A stretch of DNA of 64,000 nucleotides from Paenisporosarcina macmurdoensis (GTDB lineage Bacteria; Bacillota; Bacilli; Bacillales_A; Planococcaceae): contig NZ_JBHSRI010000002.1 of NCBI RefSeq assembly GCF_042658845.1, positions 620,001 to 684,000 on the forward strand, given 5' to 3'. Both the position numbers and the translations under genes were made by a program. The notes beneath the pieces were generated by a model, which ran no database searches, was not told the origin of the DNA, and saw nothing but the letters and a program-made list of their open reading frames with translations. Numbering within the stretch: the first letter of the stretch is position 1; every line of letters begins with the position of its first letter. Positions 1 to 7,604 of the stretch are shown one piece after another.

Positions 1-1265
1 AATTTTCGGATATTCTTGGAACGATAAAGAATGTTGAGATACCTGTAAGCCAGCTTGACAAAGCACTCGATAATAAAATGATGTTCGATGGTTCTTCAAT
101 CGAAGGTTTCGTACGAATTGAAGAGTCTGATATGTATTTAGTTCCAGATTTAAATACATGGGTTGTGTTCCCATGGATTACGGGTAAAGGTAAAGTAGCT
201 CGTTTAATTTGTGACGTTAATAAAGCAGATGGATCACCATTCGCAGGAGATCCACGCAGTAACTTAAAACGTGTCTTAAAAGAAATGGAAGAACTAGGTT
301 TCTCAAGTTTTAACTTAGGACCTGAACCAGAATTTTTCTTATTTAAATTAGATGAACGCGGTGAGCCAACACTTGAATTAAATGATACAGGTGGATATTT
401 CGACTTAGCACCGATGGACTTAGGCGAAAACTGCCGACGTGATATTGTTCTAGAATTAGAAGAAATGGGCTTTGAAATCGAAGCTTCTCATCATGAAGTA
501 GCACCAGGGCAACACGAAATTGACTTTAAATACGCAGACGCAGTAACTGCATGTGATAATATTCAAACATTTAAATTAGTAGTAAAAACGATTGCACGTA
601 AACATGGTTTACATGCAACATTTATGCCAAAACCATTATTCGGTGTAAACGGTTCAGGTATGCATATGAACGTTTCATTATTTAATGGAAAAGACAATGC
701 CTTCTATGACGAGTCTGGTGATCTGAAATTAAGTGAAACAGCTTATCAATTTATGGCTGGTATTTTGAAACATGTACAAGGATTTACAGCGATTACAAAC
801 CCTACTGTTAACTCGTACAAACGATTAGTGCCTGGTTATGAAGCACCTTGTTACGTTGCTTGGTCTGCTCAAAATCGTAGCCCACTTATCCGTATCCCGT
901 CTTCCCGTGGCGTTAGTACACGCGTAGAAGTACGTTCAGTAGATCCTGCAGCTAACCCATATCTTGCGATGGCTGTTATCTTGAAAGCTGGACTTGATGG
1001 AATCAAAAACAAAATGTCACCACCACCAGCTGTTGACCGTAACATTTACGTAATGAATAAAGAAGAACGTCGTGCAAATGGCGTAGAAGATCTTCCAGCT
1101 TCATTATACGATGCATTAGAAGAACTTGGAAAAAATAGCACAATTCGTGACGCACTTGGTGAACATATTTATGCTAATTTCGTGGATTCAAAAGAAATCG
1201 AATGGGATATGTTCCGTACATCTGTACACCCATGGGAACGCGAACAATATTTAAAAATGTATTAA
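1..1265 (+). CDS. glnA: Glutamine synthetase, 3' part (5' end outside window)
   Basis: Catalyses ATP-dependent formation of glutamine from glutamate and ammonia in the cytoplasm. The reading frame is open from base 3, so the gene starts outside the window; the first ATG at base 78 is internal, in the MMFDGSSIEGF beta-grasp motif. Visible signatures are the EPEFFLF metal-site strand, the HHEVAPGQHEIDF ATP/metal motif, the NGSGMHMN loop and the NRSPLIRIP region. The C-terminal codons, from about 1212, lie in the prophage att core and are supplied by phage DNA with synonymous differences from the displaced host copy at 42338-42392. A hairpin terminator follows directly. The identification is secure; its transcription unit (often with glnR) cannot be seen here. 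Confidence 0.97.
   Translation, partial: FSDILGTIKNVEIPVSQLDKALDNKMMFDGSSIEGFVRIEESDMYLVPDLNTWVVFPWITGKGKVARLICDVNKADGSPFAGDPRSNLKRVLKEMEELGFSSFNLGPEPEFFLFKLDERGEPTLELNDTGGYFDLAPMDLGENCRRDIVLELEEMGFEIEASHHEVAPGQHEIDFKYADAVTACDNIQTFKLVVKTIARKHGLHATFMPKPLFGVNGSGMHMNVSLFNGKDNAFYDESGDLKLSETAYQFMAGILKHVQGFTAITNPTVNSYKRLVPGYEAPCYVAWSAQNRSPLIRIPSSRGVSTRVEVRSVDPAANPYLAMAVILKAGLDGIKNKMSPPPAVDRNIYVMNKEERRANGVEDLPASLYDALEELGKNSTIRDALGEHIYANFVDSKEIEWDMFRTSVHPWEREQYLKMY
1212..1249 (+). other. Prophage attachment site attL (core in glnA 3' end)
   Basis: These 38 bases are identical to 42338-42375, an offset of 41,126 bp, and similarity continues to the glnA stop with only two differences (1250 T/C and 1253 A/G), both synonymous. 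The integrase gene lies directly inside this end. The core covers codons for the conserved VHPWEREQ stretch, so it is a coding-sequence attachment site. Confidence 0.9.
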
Positions 1266-1273
1266 GAGGGAAG

Positions 1274-1304
1274 CGTTGGGGCTGTAAAGCTCCAACGTTT
1301 TTTT
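1274..1304 (+). terminator. Intrinsic terminator after glnA (phage-supplied)
   Basis: A 10-bp stem (1274-1283 with 1288-1297, one G-T pair) with a GTAA loop is followed by seven T. It lies inside the prophage, so the phage restores both the glnA end and a terminator. The original host glnA terminator is now at 42399-42429. Confidence 0.85.
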
Positions 1305-1323
1305 ATTTTGGTTAAAATAATCC

Positions 1324-1367
1324 CGTGGTAGATGGTAAAGATTGTTACCACATATCTACCACGAATT
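1324..1367. repeat. Candidate integrase arm-type sites, left end
   Basis: A perfect 10-bp inverted repeat (1324-1333 and 1354-1363) encloses a GTTACCACA word at 1344-1352; a TACCACGAATT word ends at 1367. The same words recur next to the right core at 42192-42238. Matching words at both prophage ends are typical of tyrosine integrase arm sites; their function here is inferred. Confidence 0.55.
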
Positions 1368-2493
1368 ATTCAATTTCTTTCATGTATTCATCGAATTTTT
1401 CAAGTGATCTCGTGGCAATTTTTTTGGAAACGTGTGCATATATATCAGAGGTTATTTGCATTGAACCGTGACCAAGACGTTCTTGCACATACTTCATATC
1501 AGCACCTGACTCTAGCAACATGACTGCGTGAGTGTGACGTGTTGAATGAATAGGTAGGAGTGAATGTCCGTTTGTTTCTAATGCTGCTTTAAACACGTTG
1601 TAAAGTGTCGATTTCGGCAATGGGCTTCCATCATCACGACATAACACCAAATTCAAATTATGTTGATATAAATCACCAAGGTATAATTTTCGTTGATTTT
1701 GATATTTCAAATGTTCTTGAAGATCTTTTATTAGCGATGTTCGAATATTGATTGTTCGTTCCGAATTGAAATTTTTTGTATCGCCTAATATTTCTTCATT
1801 TTCTTCAGGTTGAAAGTTTAATGAATTATCAATGGTAATTGTTTCATTCTTCCAATCAATGTCTGTCCACTGTAGTGCTGCTGCTTCCCCTTTTCGCATT
1901 CCTGTTTCAAACAAGACTTTGAAGAATAAGCCATATATATGTCCGCGTTTATATAAAAATCGCAAAACTTCTGGAATGAGTGTTGGTTCAATAAACTTAA
2001 TCTTCTTAACTTCACGTTTCTTAATACTTACACCCTCGCACGGATTTTTTTCAATATCCCCGTTTATTACTGCTCTTTTAAGCGCTTGATAAGCCACATT
2101 ATGAATTCTTCTTCCAGTTTCTGTTGCTAATCCTTCTTCGAGTTTTCCATCAATAAACTTTTGGTACATCATAGGCTTTATATCAACGAGGTCCATATTC
2201 CCGAAGTGGGGGATTAGATGATTATTAATAACTGTTCGATAGGTTTTGTAGGTATTAGGCTGTAACTTACCTTTCACATAGGTGGTGAGCCAATCTTGTA
2301 AATAGAAACTTACTTTCATTTTACCTTGTTCGGTAGCATTCATTAATTCTTGTTCTTTTTTATGGGCAGCAAGTTGAGCTTCTTTCTTAGTTTTAAAACC
2401 ACTCTTAGATACTTCTTTCCAATCGTCAGAATTAGGTTTTTTATACCGTATCCGATATTGCCACACGTTACCACTCTTTCTAAAGGAAGCCAT
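1366..2493 (-). CDS. int: Phage tyrosine integrase
   Basis: Catalyses integration and, with a directionality factor, excision of the prophage at glnA. The protein is about 375 residues. It has an N-terminal AP2-like arm-binding segment (roughly residues 5-50), a SAM-like core-binding domain (about 60-160) and a C-terminal catalytic domain with RKGEAAALQW (first Arg), HSTRHTHAVMLL (HxxR) and LGHGSMQITSDIYAHV (His and the Tyr nucleophile). The ATG at 2493 is chosen because AAAGGAGA precedes it; an upstream in-frame start at 2511 lacks a ribosome site. It lies just downstream of the ImmA-like gene on the same strand, so both may be read from the LexA-boxed promoter region at 3008-3146. Confidence 0.95.
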   Translation of the reverse strand: MASFRKSGNVWQYRIRYKKPNSDDWKEVSKSGFKTKKEAQLAAHKKEQELMNATEQGKMKVSFYLQDWLTTYVKGKLQPNTYKTYRTVINNHLIPHFGNMDLVDIKPMMYQKFIDGKLEEGLATETGRRIHNVAYQALKRAVINGDIEKNPCEGVSIKKREVKKIKFIEPTLIPEVLRFLYKRGHIYGLFFKVLFETGMRKGEAAALQWTDIDWKNETITIDNSLNFQPEENEEILGDTKNFNSERTINIRTSLIKDLQEHLKYQNQRKLYLGDLYQHNLNLVLCRDDGSPLPKSTLYNVFKAALETNGHSLLPIHSTRHTHAVMLLESGADMKYVQERLGHGSMQITSDIYAHVSKKIATRSLEKFDEYMKEIE

Positions 2494-2521
2494 AACAATT
2501 TCTCCTTTCATTTAATATATT

Positions 2522-3007
2522 TTAAGTTCTGCCACTGCCACAATCGATAGCTTCTTGGTACACATTCATCTGATATCGTCGGAACCGTTGTAAGGCAAAT
2601 TCATGTGTGACATTAAAGTTCTTTACAATCATCTCGATAGGATGAATATCACTTTGTTCTTTTATGCATTTTTCTAATAAGAACCTAGGTACGCAAAATT
2701 CCAACATAAAGCTATTTGCACGCCATTCTTGCCATGTGGAAAACGAAACTGGCAATACGAGTTGATTTCCAATATGGTAACGAATATGTGCAACTTCATG
2801 GGCAAAGGACTGCCATTGTTCTTGAGGTGTTAATCTCTCATCAATAAAAATCATTTGATTCATGCGCATGGAATCATAAGGAATAAAGTCACAAGAAAAA
2901 CCCATCCGGCTGGAGATTGTTTCAATGTCTAGTTGTCTTGCTTGTGTAATATCAATAGAATTGTATAAGTCGTGCACTCGATCCTCTAAATGAGTTGATG
3001 ATTTCAT
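2522..3007 (-). CDS. ImmA/IrrE-family metallopeptidase
   Basis: A 161-residue protein with the zinc-binding HEVAHIRYH motif (about residues 89-97) and a downstream EWRANSFMLEFCVP segment, both typical of the ImmA/IrrE (DUF955, COG2856) family. In ICEBs1 of B. subtilis ImmA cleaves the repressor ImmR; the repressor at 4811-5224 is the likely substrate by analogy. Here the two genes are separated by two other genes instead of forming one operon. Two LexA-box-like sequences lie upstream (3023-3036, 3078-3091), so DNA damage may raise expression directly. The integrase gene follows after about 30 bp. Confidence 0.85.
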   Translation of the reverse strand: MKSSTHLEDRVHDLYNSIDITQARQLDIETISSRMGFSCDFIPYDSMRMNQMIFIDERLTPQEQWQSFAHEVAHIRYHIGNQLVLPVSFSTWQEWRANSFMLEFCVPRFLLEKCIKEQSDIHPIEMIVKNFNVTHEFALQRFRRYQMNVYQEAIDCGSGRT

Positions 3008-3022
3008 AAATTCACCTCTTTA

Positions 3023-3036
3023 CGAACGTGTGTTCT
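3023..3036. promoter_or_regulatory. LexA (SOS) box upstream of immA-like gene
   Basis: The bases CGAACGTGTGTTCT match the Bacillus LexA consensus CGAACRNRYGTTYC at 13 of 14 positions. The box lies 16 bp before the immA-like start codon, where LexA would block transcription. Confidence 0.75.
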
Positions 3037-3077
3037 TTTTAATATAACAAAAAAACATTCGAAAAAAAAGCCTAATT

Positions 3078-3091
3078 CGAACGTTTGTTCT
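3078..3091. promoter_or_regulatory. Second LexA (SOS) box in the divergent region
   Basis: The bases CGAACGTTTGTTCT match the Bacillus LexA consensus at 12 of 14 positions. The centre is 55 bp from the first box and about 60 bp before the rightward gene at 3147, so LexA may control both divergent transcripts. Confidence 0.7.
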
Positions 3092-3146
3092 TTTGTGGTA
3101 TCGCAAATTGTGGTAAACTTGAAACATAATCAGGAGGTGAGTTAAA

Positions 3147-3869
3147 TTGGCAACAATAATATTTTGGTTATTTGTGGGGTTAATTCTAATTAGTTTTAGC
3201 GTTTTTACAGAACCAAACGATTTTCTTGCTAATGGAACTACTTATTTAGGTTGGGTCCTCTTCATTATTCAACTCTCGTATAATAAATCAGACAAGTTCA
3301 ATATAATGATTAATAAACTTAATCATTATATATTTAATATCGGATCATATACCTCAGTTGAAATAAAATACAAAGTAAATACTAATATTGAAATATTTCA
3401 TGATTCAGCAGAGAGGTTCTATAATAAGTTTGAAGATCAAGTGGAAATATTTAAAAAAGTTAGTAACTGTCGATATAGTATAGAATTAGATAAATTAAAA
3501 ATGGATTTATTTTTTGACGAGGATACTAATGAAATTTTCTTGGAGTTTAGAGAAACAGGCATAGGATATCGTGACACTCTCCATTACTTGGAGCATGATG
3601 TTCAAGAAGTGGTTGAATCATTTACCGAAATTATTAATCCAATCTTTAAAGATTATTATTTGAACATTCGTTTTGGTAAATCCAATCCTTTTTACGGCTT
3701 TTATTTGAAAAAGCTATCAAAAGAAGAAGTTGTTAATTATCATGTTTCGATAAAAAACTCTAAAAGTTTTATTGAAATTGACGAAAAACATCTTAATTTA
3801 CGCTCAAGTACACAACAAGATTTTATATTGTCTGCAAAAAAATATTTAGCAATCACTACTATTAATTAG
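3147..3869 (+). CDS. Hypothetical membrane-anchored prophage protein
   Basis: I do not recognise the family. The 240-residue protein starts at TTG 3147 with AGGAGGTGA in front. Its N-terminus has a hydrophobic segment (about residues 3-21) and a second one (about 31-45), followed by a roughly 190-residue, acidic and aromatic-rich cytoplasmic part. It is transcribed divergently from the immA-like gene and shares a region holding two LexA boxes, so SOS induction is likely. It ends in a bidirectional terminator shared with the convergent gene at 3862-4544. A lysogeny-related function is possible but nothing in the sequence shows it. Confidence 0.6.
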   Translation: MATIIFWLFVGLILISFSVFTEPNDFLANGTTYLGWVLFIIQLSYNKSDKFNIMINKLNHYIFNIGSYTSVEIKYKVNTNIEIFHDSAERFYNKFEDQVEIFKKVSNCRYSIELDKLKMDLFFDEDTNEIFLEFRETGIGYRDTLHYLEHDVQEVVESFTEIINPIFKDYYLNIRFGKSNPFYGFYLKKLSKEEVVNYHVSIKNSKSFIEIDEKHLNLRSSTQQDFILSAKKYLAITTIN

Positions 3870-3889
3870 TAGTGATTGCTTTTTTTAAT
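3848..3889. terminator. Bidirectional terminator between convergent genes
   Basis: GCAATCACTACT and AGTAGTGATTGC form a perfect 12-bp stem around an ATTAATT loop, with A-rich sequence on the left and T7 on the right. It can end both the rightward gene (stop at 3867-3869) and the leftward gene (stop at 3862-3864). Confidence 0.85.
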
Positions 3890-4544
3890 ATTTCATTATA
3901 TACATCCATGATTAAATTTAATTCTTCGATTTCATCTCCAACGTTTTCTTTAATATGTATTGACCCTCTAGAGGATAATGTTAATGAAATTTCGTCTTGA
4001 GAATATGTAGGTTTGTATCGAAAAGTAATAGCTGAAATATTACCATGAATAGCAGCTTCTTTATATTCCGTGCTTCTTTAACATTCTTTCCGAAGTAACC
4101 TGCTGAAGAAAGATGGTTTTTCTTTAAATCAGCAAACCACGCTCCAGAGATATTTTCAATTTGTGAGATGAATTTTTGGAAGTTTATCTTAATAGGAAAT
4201 GCTATTAAAGCTTTTTGGGAATTTAATTTTCCAACAAAATCTGTCGCAACATCGGTCTTCACTCGAATTAGCAACAAATTTGTATCTTGATTCAAATAGA
4301 AATTGAACTTATACGGTTGGTAGTAAAAATTAAAAACATGATTTTTAGTACGTCCTTTACTATTAACTCTTAAGTCATTATGAGCAGAATATTTGTTTAA
4401 TCCTAGATAGAACTGCTCTACTACTTGTTGATATGTTAATTCAGACGGACCTTCATCATCTAAAAGAGTTTTTTGTTGAGATTGAAAAAAGTCCTCTTCC
4501 GAAATTATTTCTTCTAAGTAACATATCAAAAAAGAATTGCCCAT
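3862..4544 (-). pseudogene. Frameshifted hypothetical prophage gene
   Basis: The first 5' frame runs from ATG 4544 (GAGGAGG seven bases upstream) through LSSAGYFGKNVKEAR near 4070, then drifts into an implausible hydrophobic tail ending at 3981. Another frame takes over at the same point, reading TEYKEAAIHGNISAITFRYK and continuing for about 60 residues to a stop at 3862-3864 inside the terminator. One base lost near 4065-4080 explains both. The intact product would be about 225 residues. The family is not recognised; similar proteins with a GAWFADL...SAGYFGKN segment seem familiar from repressor regions of Bacillus phages, but that is recollection. Confidence 0.65.
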
Positions 4545-4611
4545 ATACATCCTCCTCGCTAATCCCTAATCTTCCTTAATTTCTTGATATTTGAAGTAGA
4601 TATTTAATAAA

Positions 4612-4634
4612 AAGAGTATGCAAAGCATACTCTT
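4612..4634 (-). terminator. Intrinsic terminator after the repressor gene
   Basis: AAGAGTATG and CATACTCTT form a 9-bp stem with a five-base loop; on the minus strand the stem is followed by five T. It would stop leftward transcription from the repressor gene about 175 bp after its stop codon. Confidence 0.7.
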
Positions 4635-4810
4635 GACTTCATTATAAAAATTTATAATTGATTATTCTTATTTATCATTCATTTTTTCGCACAGTACCTC
4701 AACCATTTCTAGCATTTTTAAGCAACTTTCTTATAAAAAATGACCATGTTTGCATATTCTTAATCACTTATAAGCATTCCAAATGATTTTAAATAGATTA
4801 AAAGAGTAAG

Positions 4811-5224
4811 CTAATCCTCATCTTTACGCTGTTTCTGCCGTTCATATACGACTTCTAACGCCTCTAACATTTCCAAGACATCTTCCTTCTTTTTGCCAAA
4901 GTGTGCATGTTCTCTACTAAAAGCCCATTCTAAAACAGCTTGTTGATATTCTGTTAGTCCTGAGGTATCGATTGCTCCAAGTCCAGTCGGTTTGTTCTCA
5001 TTCATATTATAATTTATTAATTTAGGGTTATCGGTCCGACCCAATAAGTAATCTGTAGTAACTTCAAAATAGTTTGCAATATCTTGGAGAGTGTCATTGT
5101 CAGGAGAACGATTACCACTTTCATAACCAGAAACAGAAACCTTTGTTACATTTATTATTTTTCCTAATTGTTCTTGCGTAAGCTTTTTTTCTTTTCTTAA
5201 CTTACGAAGTATATCGCCTCTCAT
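4811..5224 (-). CDS. Xre-family phage repressor (ImmR/CI-like)
   Basis: A 137-residue protein with an N-terminal helix-turn-helix of the Xre type (residues about 6-60: LRKEKKLTQEQLGKIINVT, then VSVSGYESGNRSP and TDYLLGRTD). The C-terminal half is mostly helical and charged, with no Ser-Lys self-cleavage domain, which fits repressors inactivated by an ImmA protease such as that at 2522-3007. GGAGGTGC precedes the ATG. It is divergent from the early genes and faces a set of AGTTAACT-like words that probably are its operators. Confidence 0.85.
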   Translation of the reverse strand: MRGDILRKLRKEKKLTQEQLGKIINVTKVSVSGYESGNRSPDNDTLQDIANYFEVTTDYLLGRTDNPKLINYNMNENKPTGLGAIDTSGLTEYQQAVLEWAFSREHAHFGKKKEDVLEMLEALEVVYERQKQRKDED

Positions 5225-5246
5225 TTAAAGCACCTCCACTGATTTC

Positions 5247-5362
5247 ATTATAATGTTAACTATGAGTAAACAATATAAAATTAACTAATTGGGAATTATT
5301 TTGTTAAAACGCTTGAAAGTTAACTAAAAGTTAATTATAATAAAATTAACACAAAGTTAACT
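5247..5362. promoter_or_regulatory. Immunity region: divergent promoters and operator array
   Basis: Rightward promoter: TTGAAA (5313-5318), 17 bp, TATAAT (5336-5341). Leftward: a TATAAT -10 on the minus strand at 5252-5247, 23 bp before the repressor start. TTAACT/AGTTAA words lie at 5255-5261, 5281-5286, 5318-5325, 5329-5336, 5344-5350 and 5355-5362; 5318-5325 and 5355-5362 are perfect AGTTAACT palindromes that flank or overlap the rightward promoter elements. These are probably the repressor operators. Confidence 0.7.
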
Positions 5363-5377
5363 GAAAGGGATGATGAG

Positions 5378-5584
5378 TTGAAACTTGCTGAATTAAAAAA
5401 GTTGCGTGAATAATATAATTTAACTTATCAAGAAGTGGCAGATAAAGTAGGAATTTCTAAAGAACACTATTGGTTTTTAGAAAATGGCAAACGTAAATTA
5501 TCTTATGAAATGGCTGTGAAAATTTCAAGTGTATTTAATAGAACGCCTGATGAAATTTTTTTGGAAATTAAGTTAACTAAATAG
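5378..5584 (+). pseudogene. Cro-like Xre gene interrupted by an in-frame TAA
   Basis: From TTG 5378 the frame reads LAELKKLRE, then TAA at 5411-5413, then YNLTYQEVADKVGISKEHYW and continues to TAG 5582-5584. Reading through the stop gives a complete 68-codon helix-turn-helix protein, including a LENGKRKLSYEMAVKISSVF segment and the closing RTPDEIF helix. It sits where Cro or a first early regulator is expected, just after the rightward promoter. One base change (for example CAA or GAA to TAA) would make this stop. No ribosome site or start lies just after the stop. Confidence 0.75.
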
Positions 5585-5665
5585 GAACTTTAAGTGAATA
5601 ATAGTCCATAGGCTAGTCACAATTCTAAGTCTATTGGTACAAATCTTAGAAGGGAGGCGAAAGAA

Positions 5666-5929
5666 ATGCTCTCAATACAAATTGATCAAAATCAACTGGA
5701 TTCAATCATTCGAGAAGAATTGCAAAGTCGTTTGAAACGATTAGAACATCGTCACACATTTTGGGACATGAACGAGCTTGTCAAACAGACAAACATGAGT
5801 GAGCCATTCATTAAGGAACAATTCTTTTTTGATGAACGATTTCCAAAATTTAAAGTAGGCCGAAAGTGGTTATTCCCAGCAAAAGAAGCTGAAGATTTTT
5901 TACTCTTATGGATTAAAGAAAGGGGATAA
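5666..5929 (+). CDS. DUF771-family phage DNA-binding protein
   Basis: An 87-residue early protein. The C-terminal part (WDMNELVKQTNMSEPFIKEQ, then FPKFKVGRKWLFPAKEAEDF) looks like a small winged-helix, excisionase-like fold, as in DUF771 proteins of Bacillus and Listeria phages placed just after cI/cro. AGGGAGGCG lies before the ATG. Direct evidence is sequence resemblance and position; a role as excisionase is possible because no other xis candidate is seen, but that is inference. Confidence 0.7.
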   Translation: MLSIQIDQNQLDSIIREELQSRLKRLEHRHTFWDMNELVKQTNMSEPFIKEQFFFDERFPKFKVGRKWLFPAKEAEDFLLLWIKERG

Positions 5930-5933
5930 CAAA

Positions 5934-6089
5934 ATGATTAACAAACTTATCAACTACTTTTTTGGTCTTGATGACATCCGTGAACTCCATTCGGAAGATC
6001 TATGCTGGATATTCGCATTTCTTGGTTTCTCTTCATTTGCTCTCATCATGTGCATGGTAATGACATTCGAAAAAGTAGTCATGAATTGA
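5934..6089 (+). CDS. Small single-span membrane protein, early region
   Basis: A 51-residue ORF starting at ATG 5934, with AGGGGA upstream, directly after the DUF771 gene. A hydrophobic stretch (CWIFAFLGFSSFALIMCMVM, about residues 24-43) predicts one membrane span. Function unknown. An ORF on the other strand (6151-5954) overlaps it but lacks supporting context. Confidence 0.5.
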   Translation: MINKLINYFFGLDDIRELHSEDLCWIFAFLGFSSFALIMCMVMTFEKVVMN

Positions 6090-6227
6090 CAGGCTGAATC
6101 TCTGTCAAGAAATTCGGGATAATCGATAAGCCAATCCTCCAATTTTGACACTCGATATTTTTACCACAACCCTTTCCCAGGTTTCTTGATGGGATTCACC
6201 CATACAAAAATAGAAGGAGGATTAAAT

Positions 6228-6530
6228 ATGGAAAGAACAAAATTAATTCAAGAAATTATCTTCTTGGCAATGTTAGTTCAAGAAAATACTGGCCATTGCG
6301 TGTTTGTCAATTTCTCAGGTCATGTCGAGAGCATGGATATTAGTATTCGTAAATCAAAGATGGATTATTGCGAACATATCTGTGATTCCTCCATTTCATT
6401 AAAAAGAGGAAACGTAATGAAAAGGCTGCAGGAAGTAAAAGACACTCTCAGCACATTCTTGGAAGCTAGAGAGGTTGATACTACATTATTGCGATACGAA
6501 ATCGAAGAAGTGCGTCACTACAAATTTTAA
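6228..6530 (+). CDS. Hypothetical early phage protein
   Basis: A 100-residue protein starting at ATG 6228, chosen because AAGGAGG lies seven bases upstream; an in-frame TTG at 6186 has no ribosome site. The sequence has a beta-rich middle (NFSGHVESMDISIRKSKMD) and a helical C-terminus (VMKRLQEVKDTLSTFLEARE). Family not recognised. It is followed after 18 bp by an Xre regulator. Confidence 0.55.
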   Translation: MERTKLIQEIIFLAMLVQENTGHCVFVNFSGHVESMDISIRKSKMDYCEHICDSSISLKRGNVMKRLQEVKDTLSTFLEAREVDTTLLRYEIEEVRHYKF

Positions 6531-6548
6531 ATCGAATGGAGACAAACC

Positions 6549-7058
6549 ATGAATAGCTTAATCGGTCAAAACATTGCATTGGCTAGAAAACGCAAAGGGC
6601 TTACGCAAGAACAGTTATCTATGCACGTATGTGTTACTCGTGAAGCGATTGCTAAATATGAAACAGGCGAGCGTACGATTCCAGAAGACATCTTAATTGG
6701 CATCATTAATCAACTGGATGATGTTGAACTATACATCGCAAGTTGGAGAGCTGTCACTGGCTCAGTATCGATTCCTTTGATGGATGGTATCAATATCAAT
6801 ACCCATTCAACAAGTATGGTTTGTTTGGTCAAAAAGGAAACCTCTGAAGCGTTAAAGCAAGTGGAAGATATGACATGGTATTTACCATCAGAAATGCGTG
6901 ATAAAAAGGAAGTCGAACGCATGATTGCTGAATTGCTAGACGCAGCTAGTTCCATGATGAACTTGGTCGTTAGTTTATGTAGGGAACACGGCATATCTAT
7001 GAGAGTTGTTTTTCAGAAGTGGCAAGAGTCATTACGTATGAGGGGGTTTAAACAATGA
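6549..7058 (+). CDS. Xre-family helix-turn-helix protein
   Basis: A 169-residue protein with an N-terminal Xre helix-turn-helix (IALARKRKGLTQEQLSMHVC, then TREAIAKYETGERTIPEDIL, residues about 9-50). The remainder is largely helical and ends in a basic tail. It lies in the rightward early operon and overlaps the next gene by ATGA. It probably binds DNA as an early regulator; its target is unknown. Confidence 0.75.
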   Translation: MNSLIGQNIALARKRKGLTQEQLSMHVCVTREAIAKYETGERTIPEDILIGIINQLDDVELYIASWRAVTGSVSIPLMDGININTHSTSMVCLVKKETSEALKQVEDMTWYLPSEMRDKKEVERMIAELLDAASSMMNLVVSLCREHGISMRVVFQKWQESLRMRGFKQ

Positions 7059-7453
7059 ATATGTGCAAGGGGAAATCTGATGAGAGAATAGCTAAAGAAA
7101 AAATCAGACTTACGATTTCGGAAGCGCTGGACACGCATTGCAATAACTGCCCGAAGGTTCATAAGTCTGATAAAAGTAACTATAAATATTGTGACACACA
7201 ATGTGCACTTGGTCAAAAGTTGAAATCGTCAAGAGAGTCATTGTGGTTCTATAACGATGTTAGTGATGGATGGACAGACGAATTAGATTTTTATATTGCT
7301 TATCATTTCGGTAAATCAAACATTCAAAACATTGCTAAACAAGTAGATCATACACCACTGGAGATTAGACATCGTTTTAAATATCTGCAAACAATTACTG
7401 AGTTTTCAATGGGGAGGAAACATCATGCTATACGAAGTGGACTTTGTCGTTAA
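7055..7453 (+). CDS. Zinc-finger-like phage protein
   Basis: A 132-residue protein with a cysteine cluster (HCNNCPKVH, then YCDTQCALG, residues about 30-55) that could bind zinc, followed by a helical helix-turn-helix-like segment (DFYIAYHFGKSNIQNIAKQV, then HTPLEIRHRFKYL). It resembles zinc-finger proteins of the early region of Bacillus prophages. The start overlaps the preceding stop; the end overlaps the next small gene. Confidence 0.55.
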   Translation: MNMCKGKSDERIAKEKIRLTISEALDTHCNNCPKVHKSDKSNYKYCDTQCALGQKLKSSRESLWFYNDVSDGWTDELDFYIAYHFGKSNIQNIAKQVDHTPLEIRHRFKYLQTITEFSMGRKHHAIRSGLCR

Positions 7454-7604
7454 GACTGGGGACATTCACTCAACAATCCGAACTGCATTTGTAGAAGCTA
7501 AATCGATATCAGAGTGTCGTGAGGTTGTTGATCAAATGGTAAAAGAATCATCACTATCTTTAGATGAAAAAATTCACACTTATATATCGGAGGTTGAGCA
7601 ATGA
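7425..7604 (+). CDS. Small hypothetical phage protein (59 aa)
   Basis: ATG 7425 is preceded by GGGGAGGAAA and the frame runs to TGA 7602-7604, overlapping the start of the replication gene by ATGA. The product (MLYEVDFVVKTGD...) looks like a small alpha/beta protein with an acidic end. Tight overlaps on both sides and a strong ribosome site support it as real. Function unknown. Confidence 0.6.
   Translation: MLYEVDFVVKTGDIHSTIRTAFVEAKSISECREVVDQMVKESSLSLDEKIHTYISEVEQ

Noticed and set aside
5954..6151. 65-residue ORF on the minus strand in the early region
   Set aside because: It overlaps the rightward small membrane protein gene, lacks a good ribosome site and opposes the operon.
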